Source of the DNA: Clostridium sp. C8-1-8 | Lineage (GTDB): Bacteria; Bacillota; Clostridia; Clostridiales; Clostridiaceae | NCBI RefSeq assembly: GCF_009928445.1 | Contig: NZ_JAABNO010000007.1 | Location: forward strand, 124,001-188,000 | Reading direction: 5' to 3' | DNA length: 64,000 bases | Part shown: piece after piece, positions 46,662-55,307 of the stretch | Numbering within the stretch: position 1 is the first letter of the stretch | Layout of the letters: each line of letters begins with the position of its first letter | Position numbers and translations under genes: made by a program | The notes under the pieces: generated by a model | What the model was told of the DNA's origin: nothing | Seen by the model: the letters and a program-made list of their open reading frames with translations, nothing else | Databases searched by the model: none

Positions 46662-47111
46662 CTACTTAAAGTCTGTTATTAAATATGATAACTCTTTGGA
46701 GATTCCAATACAACTAGCAATTTGATCAATTGTCATAGACTCTAGTTCTATAATATCAAGCTTTATGTTTAGCATCTTGAAAGCAAAATAATTAGCTTGT
46801 TTTTCAAATTTGCCTATGTTACTAAAGTTTTTATTAAATGCAGCTTGAAAAACTTCTGTATGAAGAAGTGCATGACCTAGTTCATGAAGTAATATAAAGT
46901 TCTCCATTACTCCCTTGATATCATTCCTAATAAAGACTATTTCTTTATCATTTAGATCTCTATAATAGAAGCTATAATTCCCACTTAATAATATATTATC
47001 AGCTTCTATCTTATGTATTTTTATATCTAGGTAGTCGTACAGCTCATAAACATCCTCTGTACTATAGCTTTCCTTGAGTCCGAAAATTATATCATCAATC
47101 CAATAATACAT
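46662..47111 (-). CDS. ImmA/IrrE-family metallopeptidase
   Basis: 149 residues with the zinc-protease motif LLHELGHALLH (HELGH 76-80) and the downstream FEKQANYFAFKML Glu block. In mobile elements such proteins cleave the partner XRE repressor encoded next door. That partner lies 11 bp upstream, matching the ImmR-ImmA arrangement of ICEBs1-like elements. Confidence 0.87.
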   Translation of the reverse strand: MYYWIDDIIFGLKESYSTEDVYELYDYLDIKIHKIEADNILLSGNYSFYYRDLNDKEIVFIRNDIKGVMENFILLHELGHALLHTEVFQAAFNKNFSNIGKFEKQANYFAFKMLNIKLDIIELESMTIDQIASCIGISKELSYLITDFK

Positions 47112-47122
47112 ATTATCCTCCT

Positions 47123-47563
47123 TTACTTTTTGTATTTAAGACCTAATAATTGCAGCTGATTTAGTAGTTCGTTAGCAAATTGAAGCAATTCATCATCTGA
47201 TAGTTTTTTTATATCAAAGCCTCCATAGCCCATGATTGCAGGTTGCTTTAGTATGAACTGCATAGCATCCTCTGCACTTTCAAATTCTTCAGTTTTGGTA
47301 TTAGCTAAAGATATTTTTTCATTAAGATTTTGTTGATTTGAAGTTGGACTTTCATAAGAATTAGTAGCACTGATTTTCATAATATCATTTATATTAACTT
47401 TTAGTGCATCAGCTAGTTTTTCTAGTGTGTTTACTGAGGGGTTCTTTTTTTCATCTCTTTCTAAGGCACTAATATAGCTTGCATTGACGCCGCTTAGTCT
47501 AGACAATTCATTTACTCCAAGTCCTTTAGCTTCTCGAATAGCTCTTATGTTCTTGCCGAACAA
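47123..47563 (-). CDS. XRE-family repressor, ImmR-like
   Basis: A short helix-turn-helix (FGKNIRAIREAKGLGVNELSRLSGVNASYISALERDEKKNPS, first 55 residues) is followed by a Ser/Asn-rich linker and a short C-terminal helix region. The frame is open far upstream, but AAAGGAGTG precedes a TTG at 47563, giving the natural N-terminus FGKNIRAIR. About 146 residues. It is the likely target of the adjacent ImmA-type peptidase. Confidence 0.85.
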   Translation of the reverse strand: MFGKNIRAIREAKGLGVNELSRLSGVNASYISALERDEKKNPSVNTLEKLADALKVNINDIMKISATNSYESPTSNQQNLNEKISLANTKTEEFESAEDAMQFILKQPAIMGYGGFDIKKLSDDELLQFANELLNQLQLLGLKYKK

Positions 47564-47833
47564 AATAATCACTCCTTTATTTGGATATGTACTTATAGAA
47601 TATATTATATTCCAATAGCACATAAAGTCAATCGAAAAAATAAGAAAATAGAACATGTGTTCGCAAAAACTGAAGATAAATTCGTAAAATAAAGAAATAT
47701 ATACCAAAGTGGAGTTGGCGTATTCTATTAGAACATGATATTATCTCATTAAACAATAATAAAGGAGGGAAGATTATAATAGATACTTAATATAACATCT
47801 TAATTTAATATATATAAGGATAGGTGAGAAATA

Positions 47834-48271
47834 ATGAGAGCAAGTAATGAATATAAGAAAATTGAAGCGATGCTTTTTAATTATAAGCAGACTGAAGTAG
47901 AAATAAAAAATATAGATCTCGACATAGAAGAAATAAAGAATGAATATAGGGGAGTGGGTGCAATCTACTATGGAGGAAGGACAAGTTCTACGAATAAGAT
48001 TACTTCAAGTGTAGAGAATGAAGTAGAGTATAAGGAAAATAAAATCTATAATTTAGAAATGCTTAAGAGAAAGAAAGAGATAGAATTACAGAGGATAGAT
48101 AATGTATTGAGCATATTAACAGAGGATGAGTATAAACTTATTGAACTTAGGTATTTTAAGAAACTGCAATATAAGCAAATAGCTGATAGGCTTTGCATGA
48201 ATGACATTTATATAATTGATAAAAAGAAAAAGATACTAAATAAGCTAATACCTTTAATGAACTTATGCTAA
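47834..48271 (+). CDS. sigma-70 region 4-like phage regulator (ArpU/RinA-like)
   Basis: 145 residues. The N-terminal two-thirds is a Lys/Glu-rich helical region. The C-terminus (LTEDEYKLIELRYFKKLQYKQIADRLCMND) is a sigma region 4-type helix-turn-helix. Such proteins control late genes in clostridial prophages. It is divergent from the XRE/ImmA unit, as in a phage control region, but no structural phage genes follow. GGTGAG precedes the ATG. Confidence 0.65.
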   Translation: MRASNEYKKIEAMLFNYKQTEVEIKNIDLDIEEIKNEYRGVGAIYYGGRTSSTNKITSSVENEVEYKENKIYNLEMLKRKKEIELQRIDNVLSILTEDEYKLIELRYFKKLQYKQIADRLCMNDIYIIDKKKKILNKLIPLMNLC

Positions 48272-48313
48272 TTAGTAGGAAGTAAAAATGAAGACAGAAG
48301 CTAATTCAAGTTA

Positions 48314-48358
48314 AGAGCATTTCTTAAGCTATAATTTATAGCCTTAGAGATGCTCTTT
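48314..48358 (+). terminator. terminator of the sigma-like gene
   Basis: Arms AGAGCATTTCTTAAG-CTATAA and TTATAG-CCTTAGAGATGCTCT pair over about 19 bp, followed by TTCAATTT. Confidence 0.65.
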
Positions 48359-48419
48359 CAATTTAGCATATTTTTTACAGATTTATTGTTAGTTATTATA
48401 TATAATTGATAAACATTAC

Positions 48420-49298
48420 TTAGCTTATTACATGTTTATAGAAATTACTTAAAGTACTATTGGTATTATTAATACTCTTATTTATATCTTGATATTGCAA
48501 TTTTAAATCAATGTAATCCCCTATAGCATGAGGAGCATCTATACTTATTGAAATTGAGTTTTCATATAGATATATATAGATAATTGAGTTGTTAAAATTA
48601 TTTGTAGAATAACTTTGTAGCTGGTCCTTCTGGGCATTATACAAGTCTTTATTAGAATTATTAGCTATAATCCCTTTACTTTTTAATGTTATTAAAAAGT
48701 TATTATCTAAGTTTACAATGTCTCCAGAATTGAGAACTTTATTATTTTTTAAATCAACGTTAGTTGAAAATAATAGGTTTGTTGGATAAGCCACGTCTTT
48801 TGAAGAAAAAATGCCTGAATATTTGATACTCAAAAGATCATATTTATTTAAACATATCTCATAACCTAAGTTAATGTTGAAGTTTTCTTTGTTATCTAAA
48901 TAAACTTGCACATATTTTAACGCTTGTTCTTTTATTAAAGTATTTATTTTATTTTGATTACTAGCATTTGACATTCCATTTATTTGAGGATATTTCAAAG
49001 CCATTGTTTTGTTATTTTGATTATAATTATATTGTTTTTCTGCTATGCTATAAGTTTTTTCGTTATTAATCTGTTGTTTTGAGTTTGAGTGGTTCATATT
49101 ACTTGTTGCTTGCTGATTTGAATTAGAATTACTAGTTGAAATAGTAGAATCACTTGTTGCTTCTTTTTTTGAATTTGAATCGTTATTTTCAGATATGTTA
49201 GTCTTGGAAGAAGCATAATTAACATAATTACTAGTGCTACATCCTACTAAACTAACACATAATAAAACCAGTACTGGTAATAACATTTTTTTCTTCAT
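48420..49298 (-). CDS. lipoprotein with DUF4163/DUF3298-like domain
   Basis: A signal peptide with lipobox ending at Cys20 (VSLVGCS) is followed by a Ser/Asn/Gln-rich linker (to about residue 85). The folded domain starts at about YSIAEKQYNYN and ends with a DUF3298-like YIYLYENSISISIDAPHAIGDYIDLKL block. Such domains occur in RsiV and related extracellular sensors or lysozyme-binding proteins, but here no sigma factor is adjacent. ATG 49298 is chosen because AAAGGG lies at suitable distance; ATG 49307 is too close. Confidence 0.7.
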   Translation of the reverse strand: MKKKMLLPVLVLLCVSLVGCSTSNYVNYASSKTNISENNDSNSKKEATSDSTISTSNSNSNQQATSNMNHSNSKQQINNEKTYSIAEKQYNYNQNNKTMALKYPQINGMSNASNQNKINTLIKEQALKYVQVYLDNKENFNINLGYEICLNKYDLLSIKYSGIFSSKDVAYPTNLLFSTNVDLKNNKVLNSGDIVNLDNNFLITLKSKGIIANNSNKDLYNAQKDQLQSYSTNNFNNSIIYIYLYENSISISIDAPHAIGDYIDLKLQYQDINKSINNTNSTLSNFYKHVIS

Positions 49299-49717
49299 AA
49301 AACACATGCCCTTTCACAAGTATTTAATCCATTTCTTCGAAGGCTGGATACAAACTTAGGAATTCTAGTGAACTATTCTGAACACTTTTGCTTTTCTAAA
49401 TATATTATGTCATTTAACTCTCTTAAAATATTCTTATTGTATAAAGCATGATAGAAGCTAGAATATTTATATCATCAATATTTTATTTACAACATTTTTT
49501 TGAAATCCTCATAATTGTATAACTATTATTAGAAGCACATTTATTCACTGATAGTTGTTAACTTTATACAACATATTATAGCAGTGTCGTTTAAAGTAGA
49601 ATTAAACATAAAAATAAAAAACTAGTATAAATCTAATATTATTCTTATAAACAGCTTATTACATACCTTAGTTTCCATGTGTTAGTATTACATCATAGAA
49701 ATTGTTTAAGAGGAAAG

Positions 49718-49747
49718 CACTTAGTTAATCGCTAAGTGCTTTTTTGC
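49718..49747 (+). terminator. orphan intrinsic terminator
   Basis: AAGCACTTAG and CTAAGTGCTT are perfect arms around TTAATCG, followed by T5. No ORF precedes it on the plus strand. Confidence 0.8.
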
Positions 49748-49865
49748 GCCATGAAAAAAGGTGTTTTGCTAGATAAACCTAGTAATATCAAAGGCTTAGA
49801 ACAGATATTTATGTTAAACAGTAAAAAATAAAATTATATCGACTTCTAGAATCTCTTCACATAGG

Positions 49866-49926
49866 TTCAGAAAAGGCAGATGTACAAAAAAGCTCGCTGA
49901 AGAAGGCCGATTCAGCGACTTTTTTA
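49866..49926. repeat. dispersed hairpin repeat copy C
   Basis: CGCTGAA / TTCAGCG stem with flanking AAAAGGCAGATGTACAAAAA. It closely resembles copy D at 60168. Confidence 0.65.
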
Positions 49927-49961
49927 TTAAATGCTAACGCATTAAAGGAGGTGGTTATTTT

Positions 49962-50051
49962 GTGACTTTGATATTCAATAAAAATCATACGTTTAACAGC
50001 ATAATTCAACAAAGATTAAAAATTACAATTATAAAATTTGAGGAGGAATAA
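49962..50051 (+). CDS. 29-residue small ORF before the M14 gene
   Basis: GTG start with AAAGGAGGTGG 8 nt upstream, an unusually strong ribosome site. The product is basic and hydrophobic in its second half, with no signal peptide. The stop lies inside the ribosome site of the following peptidase gene, so it could couple translation. It may also be a remnant. Confidence 0.4.
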   Translation: MTLIFNKNHTFNSIIQQRLKITIIKFEEE

Positions 50052-50053
50052 AA

Positions 50054-52294
50054 ATGGGAAAGAATTATCCAGATATAAAACCAGGAGAAATAGTTTCAGG
50101 AGGTTTTACCTATCCAAACAATGCTCAGATAGTAGGGGATTCTCTTTATATAAGAGATGAGAATGGAAATACAATTGCAGGAAGACAAACTGATAATGGT
50201 GATAAGATCACAGTTCTTGATGTAGGATACACAAAACAGCTTACTTTAATACAGTATCCTGCAGGAACTTCAGTAAGACAAGGTTATGTAACTAACAATA
50301 CTAATATAATCAAGTATATAAATCAAGGTGCTTGGAAGAATGGATCTAGTGCAGAAAGTGTATATGATGAAAACAATACAGTAATAGGCTCTTTAGATCC
50401 TTATGAAGTAGCAACACCTTTGTATAAAATTAGTGATGGTAAAACTCATGTGGTATATAACACTAGTAAAGGAGCAAATACGAAGTCAGGTTATGTTGTA
50501 TATGCTGGAGCAAATGGTTCATCTAATCCTACAGGTGGTATAAACCCTGGTGAAGTAGTTCCAGGCGGATTTACTTATCCTAACAATGCACAGGTTATAG
50601 GTGATGACTTATATATAAGAGATGCAAATGGAAACACAATAGCAGGAAGACAAGTATCAAATGGAGATAGAATTACAGTATTGGATGTAGGGTATACAAA
50701 GCAACTAACTTTAGTTCAGTATCCAGCAGGAAGCGTAGTAAGACAAGGTTATGTTACTAATGTCCCATCCTTAATAAAATATGACAGGCAAGGCGAATGG
50801 CATAATGGATCTAGTGCTGAAGAAGTGTTGGATGAAAATGGTGCTCACTTGGGTTCTTTAGATCCATATGAAGCAGCAACACCATTATATAAGAAAAATG
50901 GAATGACACATGTTGTTTATAATACAGATAAAGGGCCAAATACAAAATCAGGTTATGTTAGATATGAAGGAAGTTCAATAAGCCCTATTACAATACCTCA
51001 AGTATCTGTAGCTGGCGCACAAAGGATAGTATATGGTACAAGCGGTAAAGGCAGAGATTTGGCAGCATATAAGATAGGCAGTGGAAGTAATTCTTTAGTA
51101 TTTGTTTGTGAACAGCACGGATTTGAAGATAATTGGAGCAGAGACGGAATTGAATTAGTTTATATAGGTAATGATCTAATTAATTCGCTTGCAGGCAGTT
51201 CAACAAATGGATGGACTGTATATGTAATTCCAGCAGCAAATCCAGATGGGCTCATAGATGGCTATACTAATAATGGACCAGGAAGATGTACAATAGTAGG
51301 AGCAGTTGATACTAATAGAGATTATCCTATAGGCTTTACCCCTCATGGTACTACAAGAAACTGGACAGGAGATGCTCCATTAAGTGTTTCAGAGTCTAGA
51401 AGTTTGAGTACTTTCATACAAGGAGTTAAGAATAGTACCTCAGGTGAAATGGTAGTAATAGATCTTCATGGCTGGGAAAATGCTGCTATCGGTGATCCTC
51501 AAATTGGTCAGTTCTTTAGAAATCAATTTGGCTTTGAACAGAGGAATGGTTATGGTGAAGATAGTGGATTTATGATAGCTTGGGCTAAATCAATTGGTGC
51601 AAAAGCAGCTTTAATTGAACTTCCTACTAATACCCACAGCCATGATGATGTAGTTAATGGTGGATATTCACAGAAGGTTATAAATGCAGTAAAGAATTTA
51701 ATGGGCACAATCAGTATGGAACAGTTAAATAAAGATGCGAAATCTATTATGAATATATTAAAAATAGAATTAAATGACTTTAAGCTTAATCATGAATTTG
51801 TTGTATATAATGGACCTATATATATAAAATATGAGTTTGGATTGACACCTTTTATTGGTTCTTCAAACAATACGGTTTCTGTTAAAGATGGAAAAATAGA
51901 AAATATAGAATGGGTATTTGATAAATTAAGTGTAGTCACTCCGATTGTGAGTCCATCGATAGGAAATTTAACAAGTATTCTTGAAGATTTAGTAAATAGA
52001 TTAGGAATATCTATTACTAATGGAACTATAAAGTTCGGGTTTAATACTGAAGAAAAAACAATAGAAATAGAAATTGCCAAGGAAAGACAAGATCAAAAAT
52101 TATTTACGAAAATAAGTGTCGGATTTAACGAGTTACCTGACAAGGTCGTTAATGTTCTAGCTACTGGAGGAAAAATTCTTTTATTTGCTGGACTAGTAGC
52201 TTTAAGTTTTTACCTTTTAGTTGAGGGGGCAGGAGTAGCAATAGTAGCTATATTTGTTAAGGTAATTTCAGCTTTAGCAGAAGCTTTAGGTTAA
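50054..52294 (+). CDS. M14-type zinc carboxypeptidase with two N-terminal wall-binding-like repeats
   Basis: Two tandem repeats of about 150 residues (from 11 and 166, both opening GE-V-GGFTYPNN) are SH3-like in character. The M14 core spans about 325-560: His355-x2-Glu358 (CEQHGFED), NPDG 396-399, Asn421-Arg422, His472 (DLHGWE) and the general base Glu522 (ALIELPT). The C-terminus ends with a hydrophobic segment of about 35 residues. No signal peptide. A holin lies 0.8 kb downstream, so release by phage-type lysis is possible. It probably cuts peptidoglycan stem peptides; substrate unproven. AGGAGG precedes ATG 50054. Confidence 0.75.
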   Translation: MGKNYPDIKPGEIVSGGFTYPNNAQIVGDSLYIRDENGNTIAGRQTDNGDKITVLDVGYTKQLTLIQYPAGTSVRQGYVTNNTNIIKYINQGAWKNGSSAESVYDENNTVIGSLDPYEVATPLYKISDGKTHVVYNTSKGANTKSGYVVYAGANGSSNPTGGINPGEVVPGGFTYPNNAQVIGDDLYIRDANGNTIAGRQVSNGDRITVLDVGYTKQLTLVQYPAGSVVRQGYVTNVPSLIKYDRQGEWHNGSSAEEVLDENGAHLGSLDPYEAATPLYKKNGMTHVVYNTDKGPNTKSGYVRYEGSSISPITIPQVSVAGAQRIVYGTSGKGRDLAAYKIGSGSNSLVFVCEQHGFEDNWSRDGIELVYIGNDLINSLAGSSTNGWTVYVIPAANPDGLIDGYTNNGPGRCTIVGAVDTNRDYPIGFTPHGTTRNWTGDAPLSVSESRSLSTFIQGVKNSTSGEMVVIDLHGWENAAIGDPQIGQFFRNQFGFEQRNGYGEDSGFMIAWAKSIGAKAALIELPTNTHSHDDVVNGGYSQKVINAVKNLMGTISMEQLNKDAKSIMNILKIELNDFKLNHEFVVYNGPIYIKYEFGLTPFIGSSNNTVSVKDGKIENIEWVFDKLSVVTPIVSPSIGNLTSILEDLVNRLGISITNGTIKFGFNTEEKTIEIEIAKERQDQKLFTKISVGFNELPDKVVNVLATGGKILLFAGLVALSFYLLVEGAGVAIVAIFVKVISALAEALG

Positions 52295-52297
52295 TGA

Positions 52298-52337
52298 AAA
52301 AAGTAACAGATATGATAAAGTTATATCTGTTACTTTT
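52298..52337. terminator. terminator of the M14 gene
   Basis: AAAAGTAACAGATAT and ATATCTGTTACTTTT form a perfect 15-bp stem with T and A runs, serving both strands. Confidence 0.85.
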
Positions 52338-52362
52338 GAATTAGAAGATTGTATAAAAATGG

Positions 52363-52851
52363 CTAATAAACTAAAAGTTTATTAATATAGTCGAGAAACT
52401 TTTTTTCTTCTTCTAAACTTTCAAATATTCTTTTGGGTACAAATATAGTATCTTTATAATCATTAGTATAAAGGTGTATGTATTTATCGGTTTCCAATAA
52501 CCTATCAAGTGATTTACGGGGTATTTCTTTTTGAGAGAGGGATGATGTTACCAATATACTCTCATCATTTAAGAATATGGATTTTTTGGATAAATTATAT
52601 TTTATATTTTTTTTAATTACATCGTTTATCTTCTTTTTAGTAACTAAAGGTATTATGAGTATGCAAACTATGTATAATATTATAAAAAATACAAAGTTCT
52701 CCCCTGATATGAGTGTGAGAAGTAAGGAACTGAAAAAAGTAAGAACGTAAGTTTCTATAAGTTTACCTTTTTTGTAGTATTTATGATGCGTTTTATTTTC
52801 TATGCTTCCCTGTATGAATTCTTCCTCTGAAAGTGTGTATTCAATATTCAT
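52363..52851 (-). CDS. YcxB-like membrane protein
   Basis: About 162 residues: a short N-terminal region (TLSEEEFIQG), two hydrophobic helices (about 40-85) and a C-terminal domain typical of YcxB (NDESILVTSSLSQKEIPRKSLDRLLETDKYIHLYT, FVPKRIF). The function of the family is unknown. GGAGG precedes ATG 52851; the longer frame lacks a ribosome site. A second member lies at 54145. Confidence 0.7.
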   Translation of the reverse strand: MNIEYTLSEEEFIQGSIENKTHHKYYKKGKLIETYVLTFFSSLLLTLISGENFVFFIILYIVCILIIPLVTKKKINDVIKKNIKYNLSKKSIFLNDESILVTSSLSQKEIPRKSLDRLLETDKYIHLYTNDYKDTIFVPKRIFESLEEEKKFLDYINKLLVY

Positions 52852-53108
52852 AGTGACCTCCTTGAAAATAAATACTTTATTTAAATTAAATATTTTTAAT
52901 ATACAACTAATTATCAATTGACACTTGGATTTTTTAGCTACTTCTATTATAGTATAAAATTCATTTGCTATTTATTCAATAATAATGTACAAGACTTGAA
53001 GATGTTAAAATAAATATATAAAGCTATATAATTAAAAGTAGCTTATGGAACGGTTGACAGAGAAGGTAATTTTACTTGATTTTTTATAAGCTTACAGGCT
53101 AATAGGAG

Positions 53109-53543
53109 GTGAATAAAATAGATAAACAAAATATAATAACCTCAATAATTGCTGTAATTGGGACAGACATAACTTGGATTTTTGGCATGTGGGATACGGC
53201 GTTAATGGTACTAATTGCTTTTTTGGTGCTTGATTATGCTACAGGAGTTATAAAAGCCTATATAAATAAGATAATATCTAGTGACATAGGTTTTAAAGGC
53301 ATAGCTAAAAAGTCAGTTATATTTATAGTACTTATAGTAGCTGTTTTACTGGATAAGTTATTAAATACAGGTACTTGGGTATTTAGAACCTTAGTATGCT
53401 ATTTTTATATTGCTAACGAAGGAATTAGTTTGCTGGAAAACTGTGTGGCTCTTGGACTGCCTATACCAGAGCAATTGCAAAATGCGCTAGTTCAGCTAAA
53501 GGATGGCAACAAAAAAGCAGTTAACGATAAAAACGAACAGTAA
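53109..53543 (+). CDS. phage-type holin (toxin-secretion/lysis family)
   Basis: The protein is about 140 residues with three or four hydrophobic helices and the family block LVLDYATGVIKAYINKIISSDIGFKGIAKK. Holins of this family make membrane pores for release of endolysins, or toxins in clostridia. The first in-frame start is GTG 53109, but it overlaps the only ribosome site GGAGG (53105-53109). The codon at correct spacing is ATA 53118, giving DKQNIITSIIAV. The next ATG (53187) would cut into the first helix. A broken amidase gene follows. Confidence 0.8.
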   Translation: MNKIDKQNIITSIIAVIGTDITWIFGMWDTALMVLIAFLVLDYATGVIKAYINKIISSDIGFKGIAKKSVIFIVLIVAVLLDKLLNTGTWVFRTLVCYFYIANEGISLLENCVALGLPIPEQLQNALVQLKDGNKKAVNDKNEQ

Positions 53544-53609
53544 GAGCAACAAAAGTAATATATTAAAAGGTATCATTAAAATATTAAAAAGTAGATATTA
53601 TTAAGTTTT

Positions 53610-53641
53610 AGCCACTAATGAAATTTCATTAGTGGCTTTTT
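53610..53641 (+). terminator. terminator after the holin gene
   Basis: AGCCACTAATGAAA and TTTCATTAGTGGCT pair perfectly, followed by TTTT. Confidence 0.9.
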
Positions 53642-53795
53642 AACCGTATAGGTTTTTTTAAAGAATTTAGGGTTTCATAAAAGCAGATAAAGAAAAAACA
53701 TCAACTAAGTGGAAATTATTAAAAAAGTCACATATTCAACAAAATCAATTGCTGTACAAACAAGTACAAGAGATGTTATAAGGAGAGTGGTAAAC

Positions 53796-54173
53796 GTGAA
53801 AATTGCAATAAGAGGTGGGCATAACTTTCAAGCTCCAGGGGCTTCAGGAATAATTGATGAAACCTCTGAAGACAGGAAAGTAAAAGCTGCAGTAATAAAA
53901 TATTTAACACAAGAAGGACAAGAGGTTATAGATGTTACTCCAGGTGAATGCGATGTAAATACAGATTTAGAATATGGAGTTAATAAAGCTAACTCTTTTT
54001 GAGCAGAACTATTTGCATCAATACATTTTAATAAAGCTTATGATAGTTATAATAGTGCCATAGGAACTGAGGTATGGATATATGCTATAGGAGGTAAAGC
54101 AGAGCCTATAGCTAACAGGATAGTAAATAAGATTTCTATTAAAGTTATTGGATGTGGTCATAAAGGTACTTAG
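53796..54173 (+). pseudogene. N-acetylmuramoyl-L-alanine amidase (Amidase_3) remnant
   Basis: GTG start with AAGGAGAG upstream. The protein starts KIAIRGGHNFQAPGASG and breaks at TGA 54000-54002 (NKANSF, stop). The same frame then resumes with AELFASIHFNKAYDSYNSAIGTEVWIY, the zinc-His core of amidase_3, and ends early at 54171 in GCGHKGT. About half the catalytic domain and the wall-binding part are missing. The family cuts the bond between N-acetylmuramic acid and L-alanine and is often the endolysin next to this holin. Confidence 0.8.
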
Positions 54174-54651
54174 TAAAAGACTCTCTTTCTAAACTAGAAG
54201 AGAATGCGTTAAAAGGTATTGACATGCCACTGTTTATGTTAAGGTAAATTAGTATATGCTTCTTAGTAATTATTATATCATCTACTGAGTTCCATGGTAG
54301 CCTATATTCAGAAGAGCTACTTGTTGCTTCAAATCCTTCCTCGGATAATTCTAAAGTGGTAGATTCAAGATTAATTGGTCCTAACATATCAAGAAAACGC
54401 TTTTTATAAATTATATCAAGAAATTTAGGAAAAAATATAATCCATAGTATACCGAATACAACCATAAGTATGGATAAGAAGTTTAGTGCTTGATTAAGAT
54501 ATTGATAAATTAAATTTAAAACTACTATTATTGGAGCGATACCTGTAGAAATAAATTTAGCATATTTAGAACGTTTAGAGGCTTTAGATTCCTTATTGAA
54601 AATAAGCAAATCTTCAATTGTATTTGTAAAGAATATTTTAATAGTAATCAC
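54145..54651 (-). CDS. YcxB-like membrane protein, second
   Basis: 168 residues with two central hydrophobic helices (about 36-75) and the C-terminal YcxB-like block (SEEGFEATSSSSEYRLPWNSVDDIIITKKHILIYLNINSGMSIPFNAF). It resembles the protein at 52363 in layout. Its 3' end overlaps the amidase remnant by 29 bp on the other strand. Function unknown. It lies 20 bp after the gene at 54672. Confidence 0.65.
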   Translation of the reverse strand: MITIKIFFTNTIEDLLIFNKESKASKRSKYAKFISTGIAPIIVVLNLIYQYLNQALNFLSILMVVFGILWIIFFPKFLDIIYKKRFLDMLGPINLESTTLELSEEGFEATSSSSEYRLPWNSVDDIIITKKHILIYLNINSGMSIPFNAFSSSLERESFTKYLYDHIQ

Positions 54652-54671
54652 CCTATCTTTTCAATATAGTA

Positions 54672-55307
54672 TTATAAATATTTGCAAATAGTATTTCCAT
54701 CTTCGTCAAATACATAAGTAAGGTTTGTCAATGCATCAACTTTTACAATGGTTACTACATTTTGTTTTAAATTCATCGATGGAATTTTATACTTACCATG
54801 ATTTAAAGGGGTTATCTTCTTAGATAATAAATTTACAAAATAAAAGTTTCCTTGAGCGTTGACAAATACTTTATTAGTGTTCTTAAAAGGGAATACTATG
54901 ATATTTGTTACTCTTTCTTTTAAAAATGATGTCACTAAAAACTCTCTTAAATCTTCAGATAAAGGAGATTTAATTTTTATTACTGATTTCTCGTTATCTA
55001 TATAAGTAAATACACAATCCTGATTCTTTGTGATCTGGTAGCTACAATAATTTAAATTGTTATTTTTTATTTCTATAGTCTTATTTGATATAATATTGTC
55101 TTTTTCGTTATCTATTTCAAATATTCCAGCAGTTCCATAATTATATAATTTATTTTCAACTTTCATTACTAAACTGCAATTATAGTTAATTTGTTCAGTT
55201 ACACTAGAAAAGCTGTACTTACTGCTATTCAAATCATTTTTAATAAATATAACTACGCACAATAATATTATTAGGGCAAAAAAAGCTAGTAGTATCTTTT
55301 TAAACAT
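54672..55307 (-). CDS. membrane-anchored protein of unknown function
   Basis: 211 residues with one N-terminal helix (about 4-22) and an extracellular beta-rich region that may be a small propeller-like fold (repeated YSYxxxxxxG-like turns; FVNAQGNFYFVNLLSKKITPL). No catalytic motif recognised. It is co-directional with the following YcxB-like gene, 20 bp away, and probably shares its transcript. Confidence 0.55.
   Translation of the reverse strand: MFKKILLAFFALIILLCVVIFIKNDLNSSKYSFSSVTEQINYNCSLVMKVENKLYNYGTAGIFEIDNEKDNIISNKTIEIKNNNLNYCSYQITKNQDCVFTYIDNEKSVIKIKSPLSEDLREFLVTSFLKERVTNIIVFPFKNTNKVFVNAQGNFYFVNLLSKKITPLNHGKYKIPSMNLKQNVVTIVKVDALTNLTYVFDEDGNTICKYL

Larger units (their letters stand above)
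49299..50053. other. 755-bp intergenic region with terminators, repeat copy C and a small ORF
   Basis: No large gene. From left: an AT-rich stretch, an isolated terminator hairpin (49718-49747), the hairpin repeat copy C (49866-49926) and a 29-codon ORF. The presence of a terminator without a gene suggests a lost gene or a small RNA ending near 49747. Confidence 0.5.

Noticed and set aside
47763-47800. AAAGGAGGG site before the sigma-like gene
   Set aside because: No ATG, GTG or TTG at usable distance; the following frame stops after a few codons.
45887-54173. A complete prophage or integrative element
   Set aside because: Only repressor/protease, a late-regulator-like gene, holin and broken amidase are present; no integrase, structural or packaging genes and no att repeats seen.
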